A DNA stretch of 64,000 nucleotides from Saprospiraceae bacterium (GTDB lineage: Bacteria; Bacteroidota; Bacteroidia; Chitinophagales; Saprospiraceae), in assembly GCA_020628645.1 (NCBI GenBank), contig JAHDES010000025.1:22871-86870 (forward strand). Reading direction: 5' to 3'. Shown here in pieces: positions 54,121 through 63,723 of this stretch. Position numbers and translations under genes: made by a program. The notes under the pieces were generated by a model that was not told the DNA's origin, ran no database searches, and worked only from the letters and a program-made list of their open reading frames with translations. Positions within the stretch are counted from its first letter, which is position 1; every line of letters starts with the position of its first letter.

Positions 54121-56166
54121 ATGAAATTACCCAATTATATTATGGGCAAATGGGTAGAGTATGATGGAGATGGCTATGCTCAATACGATGCTGTACATGG
54201 CAATCTCATTGCCACCTGTGGAAGTGAAGGACTTGATTATGCCGATATGGCAAATTATGCCCGTACCGTAGGTGGGGCAGCGCTTCGTAAAATGACCTTC
54301 CACGAACGCGGACGAATGCTCAAAGCCCTCGCGCTTCATCTCACCGAGATCAAGAAAAAATATTACCCCATTAGTTACCAAACTGGAGCAACCAAAGCGG
54401 ATAGTTGGGTTGATATTGATGGGGGTATTGGGACACTTTTTGCTTATGCTAGTTTGCGCAAAAAATTTCCAGATGAGACCTATTATGTCGATGGAGAAAC
54501 GGTAAATCTATCCAAAGAAAACACCTTTATCGGACATCATATTATGAGTCCGCGCCATGGAGTTGCTATTCATATCAATGCCTTTAATTTCCCGATTTGG
54601 GGAATGCTTGAAAAAATTTCGGTTAATCTTTTAGCAGGCATGCCTGCTATCGTCAAACCTTCTGAATTAACTTCCTTTTTGACACAAGCAATGGTCAAAG
54701 ATATTATCGCATCAGGTATTTTACCAGAAGGAGCTTTACAATTGGTTTGTGGAAAAGGAATTGGAATATTAGATCCAGTAACGGAACAAGATGTAGTTAC
54801 GTTTACAGGTTCTGCAAGTACAGGTCGAATGCTCAAGACTTATCCCAGTTTGATTGAAAATTCTACGCCTTTTATGATGGAGGCCGATAGTTTAAACGCG
54901 GCTATTTTAGGAGAAGATGCTGTTCCTGGTACAGTGGAATTTGATCTTTTTATCAAGGAAGTACGCCGCGAAATGACGACCAAAGCAGGACAAAAATGTA
55001 CCGCTGTACGACGAATTATTGTCCCCGAAAATTTAGTGGAAGATGTTCAATTGGCATTAAGCAAACAATTGAGTAAAACCGTTATTGGAGACCCAACCGT
55101 AGAAGGAGTACGTATGGGATCGCTCGTCGCCAAATCGCAATTAGAAGAAGTACAAAAACGCGTACAAAATTTAGCGGCTTCTACGCCTATTGTTTTTGGA
55201 AATGTCAATCAAGTGGAAATAAAGGGTTCAACGCTACAAAAAGGTGCATTTATTTCTCCAATTTTATTATTAAACGATGCCCCTTTTCAAAAAACGGATT
55301 CTCACACAGTAGAGGCATTTGGTCCTGTAAGTACGCTCATGCCTTATAAAAATCTAGATGAAGCCATTGAGTTGGCGAATATGGGCAAAGGTTCACTCGT
55401 GAGTTCTATTACGACAAACGATCCAAAAATTGCAAGAAATTATGTCTTGGGGTCATCGCCTTATCATGGACGAGTGTTAGTTTTGAATGAAGCTTGTGCC
55501 AAAGAAAGTACGGGTCATGGTTCACCGATGCCTTTATTGGTACATGGCGGACCAGGACGTGCAGGAGGTGGCGAAGAGATGGGCGGCATGCGCGGAGTAA
55601 AACATTATTTACAACGAACTGCTATACAAGGACATCCTTCTATGCTGACAGCAGTTACAAACGTCTTTCAATACGGATCAAAACAAACCGAAAAAGATGT
55701 CCACGTTTTCCGTAAACACTTTGAGGAGCTAGAAATTGGAGAAACGGTATTTACCCATAAACATACGGTCACTGTGTCCGATATTACAAGTTTTGCAAAC
55801 GTTAGTGGCGATCATTTTTATGCACATGTAGATGAGACTTCACTCGAAGGAACGATGTTTGAAGGACGAGTCGCTCATGGCTATTACATCTTATCCAAAG
55901 CAGCAGGCATGTTTGTTGATCCGAAAAAAGGGCCTGTTTTACTCAATTATGGAATTGATGAATGTCGTTTTATGAAACCTGTTTATCCCGGTACTACGAT
56001 AGGGGTTCGTTTTACCGTAAAGGAAAAAATTGCGCAAGAGAAACGAAGTGAAGACGATATTGCGAAAGGTATCGTCAAATTTTTAGTGGATGTTTACGAT
56101 CAAGAAGGAGAGACAGTAGCCTTGGCAACGATCTTAACGATGGTAAAGAAATTGGATCAAAACTAG
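54121..56166 (+). CDS. paaZ: Bifunctional ring-opening enzyme PaaZ (oxepin-CoA hydrolase / semialdehyde dehydrogenase)
   Basis: 681-residue fusion in the phenylacetyl-CoA pathway. Residues 1-520 form an aldehyde dehydrogenase domain: the NAFNFPIWGMLEK segment (near 158), VKPSELTS, FTGSASTGR (near 228), and the catalytic Cys in TKAGQKCTAVRR (near 293). Residues about 535-681 form a MaoC-like hydratase domain, with FANVSGDHFYAHVDE (catalytic Asp/His near 560) and GRVAHGYYI. It opens the oxepin ring and oxidises the resulting aldehyde. A GxxExxY gene with repeats follows, then an enoyl-CoA hydratase gene. The monooxygenase genes (paaABCDE) are not in the window. Confidence 0.94.
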   Translation: MKLPNYIMGKWVEYDGDGYAQYDAVHGNLIATCGSEGLDYADMANYARTVGGAALRKMTFHERGRMLKALALHLTEIKKKYYPISYQTGATKADSWVDIDGGIGTLFAYASLRKKFPDETYYVDGETVNLSKENTFIGHHIMSPRHGVAIHINAFNFPIWGMLEKISVNLLAGMPAIVKPSELTSFLTQAMVKDIIASGILPEGALQLVCGKGIGILDPVTEQDVVTFTGSASTGRMLKTYPSLIENSTPFMMEADSLNAAILGEDAVPGTVEFDLFIKEVRREMTTKAGQKCTAVRRIIVPENLVEDVQLALSKQLSKTVIGDPTVEGVRMGSLVAKSQLEEVQKRVQNLAASTPIVFGNVNQVEIKGSTLQKGAFISPILLLNDAPFQKTDSHTVEAFGPVSTLMPYKNLDEAIELANMGKGSLVSSITTNDPKIARNYVLGSSPYHGRVLVLNEACAKESTGHGSPMPLLVHGGPGRAGGGEEMGGMRGVKHYLQRTAIQGHPSMLTAVTNVFQYGSKQTEKDVHVFRKHFEELEIGETVFTHKHTVTVSDITSFANVSGDHFYAHVDETSLEGTMFEGRVAHGYYILSKAAGMFVDPKKGPVLLNYGIDECRFMKPVYPGTTIGVRFTVKEKIAQEKRSEDDIAKGIVKFLVDVYDQEGETVALATILTMVKKLDQN

Positions 56167-56178
56167 CAGGATTTAGAA

Positions 56179-56215
56179 CACAGATTTTACGGATTATTTT
56201 GATTTTCACAGATTA
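56179..56215 (+). repeat. Direct repeats upstream of the GxxExxY gene
   Basis: CACAGATT occurs at 56179-56186 and 56207-56214, 28 bp apart, just before the start codon. CACAGATT-type repeats are a familiar neighbour of this gene family. Confidence 0.6.
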
Positions 56216-56224
56216 TTATTCTTT

Positions 56225-56611
56225 ATGTTGCACGAAGATATTACGGAAGATATCATTAGTTCTTTCTATAAAGTTTATAATACCCTAGGTTATGGCTTTT
56301 TAGAAAAGGTTTACGAAAATGCTTTGCTAATAGAACTAATAAACAGAGGTGTAAAATGTGAGCAACAGAAACAAATTGCTGTATTTTATGAAGATAAAAA
56401 AGTCGGTCTTTATTATGCTGATCTAGTCGTAGCAGATAAAGTCATTGTAGAACTAAAAGCTGTTAGTGAAATCTGTGAAGAACATGAATACCAATTAATC
56501 AACTATCTCAAAGCGACTTCTATAGAAATTGGATTACTATTAAATTTTGGTAAATCACCAGCGTTCAAACGAAAAATATACACTAATAGAACCCCCAAAA
56601 GAATCACTTAA
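56225..56611 (+). CDS. GxxExxY family protein (PD-(D/E)XK nuclease-like)
   Basis: 128 residues. The naming motif is G24-F-L-E27-K-V-Y30. A PD-(D/E)XK-like core is visible: D66 in YYADLVV, then E76-L-K78 in VIVELKAV, with a Gln and YLKA helix after (Q90, near 94-97). There is no signal peptide. The family is widespread in Bacteroidota, often in several copies per genome, and its function is not established. The gene sits inside an intergenic island with its own direct repeats on both sides, between two genes for aromatic or acyl-CoA metabolism, which suggests insertion as a cassette (inference). Confidence 0.88.
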   Translation: MLHEDITEDIISSFYKVYNTLGYGFLEKVYENALLIELINRGVKCEQQKQIAVFYEDKKVGLYYADLVVADKVIVELKAVSEICEEHEYQLINYLKATSIEIGLLLNFGKSPAFKRKIYTNRTPKRIT

Positions 56612-56613
56612 AG

Positions 56614-56722
56614 AATCTGCGAAAATTAGTATAATCTAATTAATCAGCGTTCCATAAAGAAAAAATCAAAAACATAAAATCTGCGAAAAGCTGTCTTATC
56701 AGTTTAATCCGCGTTCTATAAA
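56614..56722 (+). repeat. Two 45-bp direct repeats after the GxxExxY gene
   Basis: Copies at 56614-56658 and 56678-56722 begin AATCTGCGAAAA and end with a GCGTTC-x-ATAAA segment. They are exactly 45 bp each and start 64 bp apart. The first begins directly after the GxxExxY stop codon; the second ends just before the enoyl-CoA hydratase gene. Confidence 0.85.
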
Positions 56723-56731
56723 TTCTAAATC

Positions 56732-57511
56732 ATGCAAGACAAAACACTACTCGGTTCAATTACTAGCCAAACTTCAGAAGAAGGAATTTGTACCATTACC
56801 TTTTTTCATCCATCCCATAATTCTCTACCAGGAAAACTACTCGCTCAATTGCGCGATGCAATCAATCAGGCAAGTGAAGATGATGCGGTAAAAGTAGTCG
56901 TCCTAAAAAGTGGTGGAGATCGAACATTTTGTGCGGGTGCAAGCTTCGATGAATTAGTCGCCATTGATTCCAAAGAAAATGGTAAAACCTTTTTTATGGG
57001 TTTTGCCAATGTGATCAATGCCATTCGTAAATGCTCAAAATTGGTCATTGGGCGCGTACAAGGAAAAGCAGTGGGCGGAGGCGTTGGTGTGGCTGCTGCT
57101 ACAGACTATTGTTTTGCGACGAAATATGCTTCTGTTAAACTAAGCGAACTCGTACTCGGTATTGGTCCCTTTGTGATTGGCCCCGCAGTAGAGCGTAAGA
57201 TGGGTTTATCTGCCATGAGTCAATTAGGTATTAACGCTTCTGAATTCAAATCGGCAGCATGGGCTAGAGAAAAAGGTTTATATACGGATGTATTCGATAG
57301 TGCAGAAGAAATGGATGAAGCCGTTAACACGCTCGCACAAAAACTCGCTGTTTCCAATCCCGCTGCCACTCGCCAACTCAAAACCATCTTCTGGCACGAT
57401 ACTGATCACTGGGATGAACTCCTCGCTGAACGCGCTGCCATTAGTGGAGAATTGGTTTTATCTGATTTCACAAGGGCTGCATTGGAGGGGTTTAAGGCGA
57501 AAATGGGGTGA
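56732..57511 (+). CDS. Enoyl-CoA hydratase/isomerase family protein
   Basis: 259 residues with the crotonase fold. Oxyanion-hole segments are FCAGASFDEL (about 70-79) and GKAVGGGVGVAAATDYCFA (about 112-130). The two Glu of classical hydratases are not both obvious: the position after the second oxyanion segment reads LSELVLGIGPF. It acts on an acyl-CoA in the cytosol. Proximity to paaZ suggests the phenylacetate pathway (PaaF- or PaaG-like step), but the subfamily cannot be fixed from motifs. It is separated from paaZ by the GxxExxY cassette. Confidence 0.85.
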   Translation: MQDKTLLGSITSQTSEEGICTITFFHPSHNSLPGKLLAQLRDAINQASEDDAVKVVVLKSGGDRTFCAGASFDELVAIDSKENGKTFFMGFANVINAIRKCSKLVIGRVQGKAVGGGVGVAAATDYCFATKYASVKLSELVLGIGPFVIGPAVERKMGLSAMSQLGINASEFKSAAWAREKGLYTDVFDSAEEMDEAVNTLAQKLAVSNPAATRQLKTIFWHDTDHWDELLAERAAISGELVLSDFTRAALEGFKAKMG

Positions 57512-57697
57512 TAGACTACGACTGTTTTCTATCAGAAAATAAAGATCATTGGGAAAAAACTATGGTATTCATTACCACAGAAAAATATTTTTTGAGCTTC
57601 TTCAATTTTAAAATTTCACTTTAATGAGATAACTTGGGCTAAGAATAGAAAGGACTCGACATTAATTTGTTTAGTCTTTTTATTTTAATGCTGATTT

Positions 57698-57973
57698 ATG
57701 ATTTTTACTATTAACCAATGCTCGGCGGCGGCGGCAATTCTTGTATTTATATTTCTTTCGTGCTATAAATATTATTTTGGGCTTGAAATTGTCTTATCGG
57801 AAATTATCATTGCATCAATTGCAGGAGGAATGCTACCACTTGCAGTAGCATTTACATTATATCCCTTTTTTCCAAAATTGGTGAAGATTGAGGACATGAG
57901 TCTTCAAATAACGCTTACAGGCCTAGTCTTGTTATTCGTCTATATCAAAACTATTATACTCCAAATTCCATAA
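57698..57973 (+). CDS. Small membrane protein of unknown function
   Basis: 91 residues with three predicted membrane helices (about 8-25, 33-57 and 68-88) and very few charged residues. No family is recognised. The start region contains a GGCGGCGGCGG tract unusual for this AT-rich genome. It stands alone between the enoyl-CoA hydratase gene and carA. It could be a chance open frame, but the length and clean hydrophobic pattern favour a real gene. Confidence 0.5.
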   Translation: MIFTINQCSAAAAILVFIFLSCYKYYFGLEIVLSEIIIASIAGGMLPLAVAFTLYPFFPKLVKIEDMSLQITLTGLVLLFVYIKTIILQIP

Positions 57974-57994
57974 AACCTCAAAGTGGCGGCTGCC

Positions 57995-58072
57995 GAAAAG
58001 ATAGTGTCTGGCCGGAGGGAGTTTATCTTTTCTAGCGTTTTTGCATACTTTTTAGGCAATGTAAAAAGTATG
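57995..58072. repeat. Double-hairpin intergenic element upstream of carA
   Basis: Two perfect inverted repeats sit side by side: GAAAAGATA at 57995-58003 with TATCTTTTC at 58024-58032, and CATACTTTTT at 58044-58053 with AAAAAGTATG at 58063-58072. The surrounding bases are far richer in G and C than the genome average. It has the look of a dispersed palindromic repeat. Confidence 0.6.
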
Positions 58073-58144
58073 AGCCCAGCTGGCTAGAGGCGAAAAATTT
58101 ATAATAATTTTACACTCTAAACTATTATTTCCCTTTCCCTTCCT

Positions 58145-58152
58145 TATCTTTG
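58145..58152 (+). promoter_or_regulatory. Bacteroidota -7 element of carA
   Basis: TATCTTTG, 38 bp before the carA ATG, fits TAnnTTTG. Confidence 0.6.
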
Positions 58153-58190
58153 CAGCGATTTTGTACAACACTTATCAATAGCTAAAGATA

Positions 58191-59312
58191 ATGAGTAAAT
58201 TCCAACCTACACCAGCTATCCTCCTTTTAGAAGATGGTACTGTCTTTCATGGTAAATCTGCGGGAAAAATTGGGACAACCACAGGTGAAATTTGTTTCAA
58301 TACTGGAATGACAGGTTATCAAGAAATTTTTACCGACCCTTCTTATTTCGGACAATTGTTAGTCGCCACCAATGCACATATTGGAAATTATGGGACTAAA
58401 CATGTCGAAACGGAGTCGGGCAATATCAAAATAGCAGGACTAATCTGTAAAAATTTTACTTGGCAATATTCTCGAAAATTAGCAGATGAATCTATTCAAG
58501 AATATTTTGAACGTGAAAATTTAGTGGGTATTTCTGATGTGGATACGCGAGCGGTGGTTCGCCATATTCGATCGAAAGGAGCAATGAATGCCATTATTTC
58601 GTCTGAAATTCTAGATGTAAAAAAGCTAAAAAAAGAGTTAGCAAAAGTCCCTTCTATGGAAGGATTAGAACTCGCTTCTAAAGTGAGTACAAAAGAACCG
58701 TATTTCATTGGTGATCCAAATAAAGATTTCAAAGTAGCTGTTTTGGATTTGGGAGTTAAGCAAAATATTTTACGCTGCTTGTCCGATCGTGGATGTTACT
58801 TAAAAGTATTTCCAGCTAAAACCGATTTTGAAGAAATCAAACGTTGGAACCCTGACGGTTATTTTATTTCTAATGGCCCTGGCGATCCAGGGGTGATGGA
58901 TTATGCTGTTGAAACAGCAAAAGCGATTTTAGTAGATGATAAGCCACTATTTGGTATCTGTTTAGGACATCAAATTCTGGCACGTGCAGTAGGTATTCCA
59001 ACGTATAAAATGCATAATGGACATCGAGGGATTAATCATCCAGTGAAGAATATCGTCAATGGCACTTGTGAAATTACGAGTCAAAATCATGGCTTTGGTG
59101 TAAGTCCAGATGCCGTACGTGCCAATGCAGATAAGGTAGAGATTACACATGTCAATCTGAATGATGACACCATTGAAGGTATCCGTATCAAGAATAAAAA
59201 AGCGTTTTCGGTACAATATCATCCAGAAGCTTCACCTGGACCACATGATGCGCGTTATTTATTTGATGAATTTTTAGCATTAATGAAGGCTGAACTGGTA
59301 GTTCATTCTTAG
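58191..59312 (+). CDS. carA: Carbamoyl-phosphate synthase small subunit
   Basis: 373-residue glutaminase subunit feeding ammonia to CarB for arginine and pyrimidine synthesis. The N-terminal CPSase_sm domain (about 1-130) has the LLLEDG and FNTGMTGYQEI-x-TDPSY segments. The class I glutamine amidotransferase domain (about 180-373) has the nucleophile Cys near 257 in GICLGHQ and the His/Glu pair in VQYHPEASPGP. Full length. carB is not adjacent. The next gene is eno, 168 bp away. Confidence 0.97.
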   Translation: MSKFQPTPAILLLEDGTVFHGKSAGKIGTTTGEICFNTGMTGYQEIFTDPSYFGQLLVATNAHIGNYGTKHVETESGNIKIAGLICKNFTWQYSRKLADESIQEYFERENLVGISDVDTRAVVRHIRSKGAMNAIISSEILDVKKLKKELAKVPSMEGLELASKVSTKEPYFIGDPNKDFKVAVLDLGVKQNILRCLSDRGCYLKVFPAKTDFEEIKRWNPDGYFISNGPGDPGVMDYAVETAKAILVDDKPLFGICLGHQILARAVGIPTYKMHNGHRGINHPVKNIVNGTCEITSQNHGFGVSPDAVRANADKVEITHVNLNDDTIEGIRIKNKKAFSVQYHPEASPGPHDARYLFDEFLALMKAELVVHS

Positions 59313-59477
59313 TAACTAACTAATATTTAATATATTAAATTTCCTCTAACCAAATATATTTTGAACGGGACATTTTACGATCAAAATGATACCGATGAAG
59401 GGATAAATTAATTTTCATAAATTTATCTCGTATCGTGTATAGACCCCATTTTTTAACAGTTTTAAAAAAATGATTAA

Positions 59478-60767
<1,290 letters not shown>

Positions 60768-60821
60768 AAGTTAAAAATAGGAAGAAGAGGATTCAATTAT
60801 ACATCTTCCTATTTATATTGG

Positions 60822-60829
60822 TATATTTG
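60822..60829 (+). promoter_or_regulatory. Bacteroidota -7 element of the DivIC/FtsB-like and sucD genes
   Basis: TATATTTG, 34 bp before the ATG at 60864, fits TAnnTTTG. Confidence 0.6.
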
Positions 60830-60863
60830 TAGTCGATTTTGGTAAATACGCTATAAAACTACC

Positions 60864-61193
60864 ATGGCTATCAGAAATAACCCATTTCGACCATTACTCA
60901 AAAGAATACCCCAACCATTACGTAATAAATATGTATTGGTCTTGCTTTTTGTGATACCATGGATGCTGTTTTTTACACGTCATAATTTTTGGTCGCAATT
61001 TAAATTACAACAGCGACTTAATACATTAGAAGAAGAACAACAATATTATCGCGATAAAATTAAAGACACAGAGGCAAGCTTAGAGGATATGAATAAGGAT
61101 AAAGAAAAGTTTGCACGCGAAAATTACTATTTACAAAAAGATGATGAAGATGTATTTATCATCGTAGACGAAAAAGAAAATACTAATCAATAA
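60864..61193 (+). CDS. DivIC/FtsB-like septum formation initiator protein
   Basis: 109 residues: a short basic N-terminus, one membrane helix (about 24-42), then a coiled coil (about 48-90) rich in Glu and Lys, ending in the short region after [12 protein letters not shown]. This is the bitopic layout of FtsB/DivIC, which links FtsL and FtsQ/DivIB in the divisome. It lies 8 bp before sucD and 96 bp after eno. Confidence 0.88.
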   Translation: MAIRNNPFRPLLKRIPQPLRNKYVLVLLFVIPWMLFFTRHNFWSQFKLQQRLNTLEEEQQYYRDKIKDTEASLEDMNKDKEKFARENYYLQKDDEDVFIIVDEKENTNQ

Positions 61194-61201
61194 CCTATAA
61201 T

Positions 61202-62089
61202 ATGTCTGTTTTAGTTAATAAAGATTCTAAGATTATCGTTCAGGGATTTACTGGAAAGGAAGGTACCTTTCACGCTGGACAAATGATTGAATATGGTACA
61301 AATATCGTTGGTGGCGTGACTCCTGGCAAAGGTGGAATGACTCATCTTGATAAGCCTGTTTTTAATACTGTAGATGAAGCAGTAGCAAAAGCGGGAGCTG
61401 ATACCACTATCATTTTTGTGCCTCCTCGTTTTGCAGGAGATGCTATTATGGAAGCTGCTGAAGCAGGTATTAAAGTTATCATTTGTATTACGGAAGGAAT
61501 TCCTGTACAAGATATGGTGAAGGTAAAAGCATATATCTCTGATAAAGATTGTACTTTGATTGGACCAAATTGTCCTGGTGTAATTACACCGGGTGAAGCA
61601 AAATGCGGTATTATGCCTGGTTTTGTATTTAAACCGGGTCGAATTGGCGTTATTTCTAAATCAGGTACACTAACTTACGAAGCTGCTGATCAAATTGTAA
61701 AAGCAGGTTTAGGTATTTCAACGGCTATTGGAATTGGTGGTGATCCAATAATTGGAACTCCTACAAAAGAAGCAGTAGAGATGTTAATGAATGATCCAGA
61801 AACAGATGCGATCGTTATGATTGGTGAAATTGGCGGTAATTATGAGGCACTTGCAGCACGCTATATCCGTGATACAGGAAACAAAAAACCTGTAGTAGGC
61901 TTCATCGCTGGAAAAACAGCACCTAAAGGGCGTACGATGGGGCATGCTGGTGCTATCGTAGGTGGACATGAAGATACAGCTGAAGCTAAGATGAAAATTT
62001 TGGCAGAATGTGGTATTCATGTAGTACAATCTCCCGCTCAAATCGGAACAACCATGCTTGCTGCTTTAGAAGAAGCAGGCGTTAGCTAA
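61202..62089 (+). CDS. sucD: Succinyl-CoA synthetase alpha subunit
   Basis: 295-residue CoA-binding subunit of the TCA-cycle enzyme that makes ATP or GTP from succinyl-CoA. The CoA-binding domain starts with [16 protein letters not shown]. The phospho-accepting His near 247 sits in [13 protein letters not shown], and GPNCPG (near 120) is intact. The beta subunit gene sucC is not in the window. It probably shares a transcript with the DivIC/FtsB-like gene 8 bp upstream; a terminator follows. Confidence 0.97.
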   Translation: MSVLVNKDSKIIVQGFTGKEGTFHAGQMIEYGTNIVGGVTPGKGGMTHLDKPVFNTVDEAVAKAGADTTIIFVPPRFAGDAIMEAAEAGIKVIICITEGIPVQDMVKVKAYISDKDCTLIGPNCPGVITPGEAKCGIMPGFVFKPGRIGVISKSGTLTYEAADQIVKAGLGISTAIGIGGDPIIGTPTKEAVEMLMNDPETDAIVMIGEIGGNYEALAARYIRDTGNKKPVVGFIAGKTAPKGRTMGHAGAIVGGHEDTAEAKMKILAECGIHVVQSPAQIGTTMLAALEEAGVS

Positions 62090-62173
62090 AAAATAAATTT
62101 AGCACTACTAAAATTAAAAAATCAACTACCCTATTCTCCGAGGACATATCAACATCGGATAAAACGAAATACA

Positions 62174-62207
62174 AAAGGCGATCCAATGGATCGCCTTTCT
62201 TCATTTA
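62174..62207 (+). terminator. Terminator after sucD
   Basis: A perfect 11-bp stem (AAAGGCGATCC at 62174-62184 with 62188-62198) with a 3-nt loop precedes a T-rich tract. Confidence 0.85.
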
Positions 62208-62217
62208 GTTAGGGGTT

Positions 62218-62356
62218 GGTTAATATAGAGGGATTTTGGTTAAGGGGTAAAACGGAATCCTTTTAAAGACCCCGTATTTGGTTAAAGGGGTAATATCGGT
62301 TATGAGATTTATCGGTTAAAGGGACAATTGGTTTAATGGAATTGGTGGTTATGGGA
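62218..62356. repeat. Degenerate GGTTAA tandem array between sucD and the ankyrin gene
   Basis: GGTTA or a close variant (often GGTTAAAGGG) starts at 62218, 62238, 62280, 62298, 62314, 62330 and 62347. Most steps are 16-20 bp, with one double-length step. The plus strand is rich in G and T. No frame or other feature explains it. Confidence 0.65.
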
Positions 62357-62385
62357 TTTTGGGGATTATCGATTTGTTGGAAAAA

Positions 62386-62417
62386 TTGTCAGGTGTTAAA
62401 TAAATAACACCCGACAA
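62386..62417 (-). terminator. Terminator of the ankyrin gene
   Basis: A 13-bp stem with one mismatch (62386-62398 with 62405-62417) around a 6-nt loop. On the minus strand it is followed by five T. It lies about 107 bp past the stop codon. Confidence 0.75.
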
Positions 62418-62523
62418 CCACTGAGAAATACCTAAATTATTATATTGAATTCTATAGTTTACAGTTTCAGGGGGATTTAATCGGTAAATAGGAGGTGAAA
62501 TCAATACAACAAATCAGTCTTTC

Positions 62524-63723
62524 TTAATTTCTTGCTAGCTCTGATGAAGCGGGAAGTACTCGATAGACTTCTGTTACTTTACCAGCCATGTAATCTTCTG
62601 CTACATAACCCATGTAATCTTTAACGGCATCATTAGCACCATATTCAATTAACATCGTGTAAGTATTTTTATGCGTATTTCCTCCTGCTAACATTAGGGG
62701 GGTCGCACCTCTAAGGTTACGTGCATTAATATCAGCTTCGTAGGTCATAATCAAGGTAACGGCTTTGTCTTGTCCATTCGCAGCAGCAATATGGAGTGGG
62801 GTATTTTCTTCTGTATCTAGTTCATTTACGGATGCACCTGCTTCAATCAACATACGGATAATTTCAATATTTCCGTTATGTGCAGCGATGTTTAATAAAG
62901 GATCACCGATTGGATTTTTCCAGTTTACATCGGAATAAGGGTCTTCGCTTTTATTCACCAAGATTCCAGTAATTACATCATATCCATTTTTGATCGCTAC
63001 GTATAAAGGAATGTCTCCATTATCGTTAGCTTGATTGACTACAGCTCCATTGCGGATTAAATAGCCGACGGCACGATAATTATTCAATTCTACCGCTTGA
63101 GAAAGAACGGTTAATCCATTGCTCTTACGGTTTACATCTGCACCACCTTTGATGAGTTGTTGTAAGAGGTGTAAATCATTATTCGCTAAAGCTAAGTAAA
63201 GGGGGGCTTCACCTGCATCATTTTTTAGGGAAGCTTTGGCTCGTTTTAATACTTGGTAAATGACTTCCATATTCCCTTTCTTGATGGCAAGGGTTAGGGG
63301 CGTTTCACCTTCATCATTTTTTAGATTAATGATAGCTTCTTTGGTTAAAATTTTCACTAAATCTAAATTATCATTGACGATGGCTTGCGTAAGGGCAGTT
63401 TCTCCACTTTCATTATGGCGGTAGTAATCAACACGGCCTTCTTGCATCATTTTTTCTACTTCTTCGGTATTACCGCTTGAAACAGCAGAAAACATTTGTC
63501 CAAGTAAAGCGCGTTGTTCTTCGATCTCTTTATCTGTAATATTAGGTCGGTTTGTGGGAACGACACCAATCTCTTCAGGAGTAGGAGGTGCTTCCGTCAC
63601 GATCGCGTTTTCAGATTCGGTTGTGGGAGTATTAAGGTCTTGATTTTGGGAAAATAATGGTGCGATGGATAAAAGGAATGCACACACTATTGCGAAAGGG
63701 TTGCTTAACATAAACGATCTCAT
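62524..63723 (-). CDS. Secreted ankyrin-repeat protein
   Basis: 399 residues with a signal peptide ending near residue 25 (APLFSQ); the start may be Met1 or Met5. A Pro/Thr/Glu-rich stretch (about 28-60) leads to about nine ankyrin repeats (about 75-385), with clear units such as TPLHIAAANGQDKAVTLIM and GETPLTLAIKKGNMEVI. No enzymatic or sorting domain is seen. Ankyrin repeats mediate protein-protein contacts; a periplasmic location follows from the signal. Target unknown. Convergent with sucD. Confidence 0.88.
   Translation of the reverse strand: MRSFMLSNPFAIVCAFLLSIAPLFSQNQDLNTPTTESENAIVTEAPPTPEEIGVVPTNRPNITDKEIEEQRALLGQMFSAVSSGNTEEVEKMMQEGRVDYYRHNESGETALTQAIVNDNLDLVKILTKEAIINLKNDEGETPLTLAIKKGNMEVIYQVLKRAKASLKNDAGEAPLYLALANNDLHLLQQLIKGGADVNRKSNGLTVLSQAVELNNYRAVGYLIRNGAVVNQANDNGDIPLYVAIKNGYDVITGILVNKSEDPYSDVNWKNPIGDPLLNIAAHNGNIEIIRMLIEAGASVNELDTEENTPLHIAAANGQDKAVTLIMTYEADINARNLRGATPLMLAGGNTHKNTYTMLIEYGANDAVKDYMGYVAEDYMAGKVTEVYRVLPASSELARN

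Noticed and set aside
55494..55715. 73-codon plus-strand frame within paaZ
   Set aside because: Lies wholly inside a conserved enzyme domain in another frame.
56614..56722. CRISPR-like array
   Set aside because: Only two 45-bp copies, imperfect, 19-bp spacer and no cas genes.
57288..57542. 84-codon frame overlapping the enoyl-CoA hydratase gene
   Set aside because: Mostly inside the crotonase coding sequence; no supporting feature.
59402..59427. Terminator of carA
   Set aside because: An 8-bp AT-only stem (GATAAATT with AATTTATC) with no T run after it is too weak.
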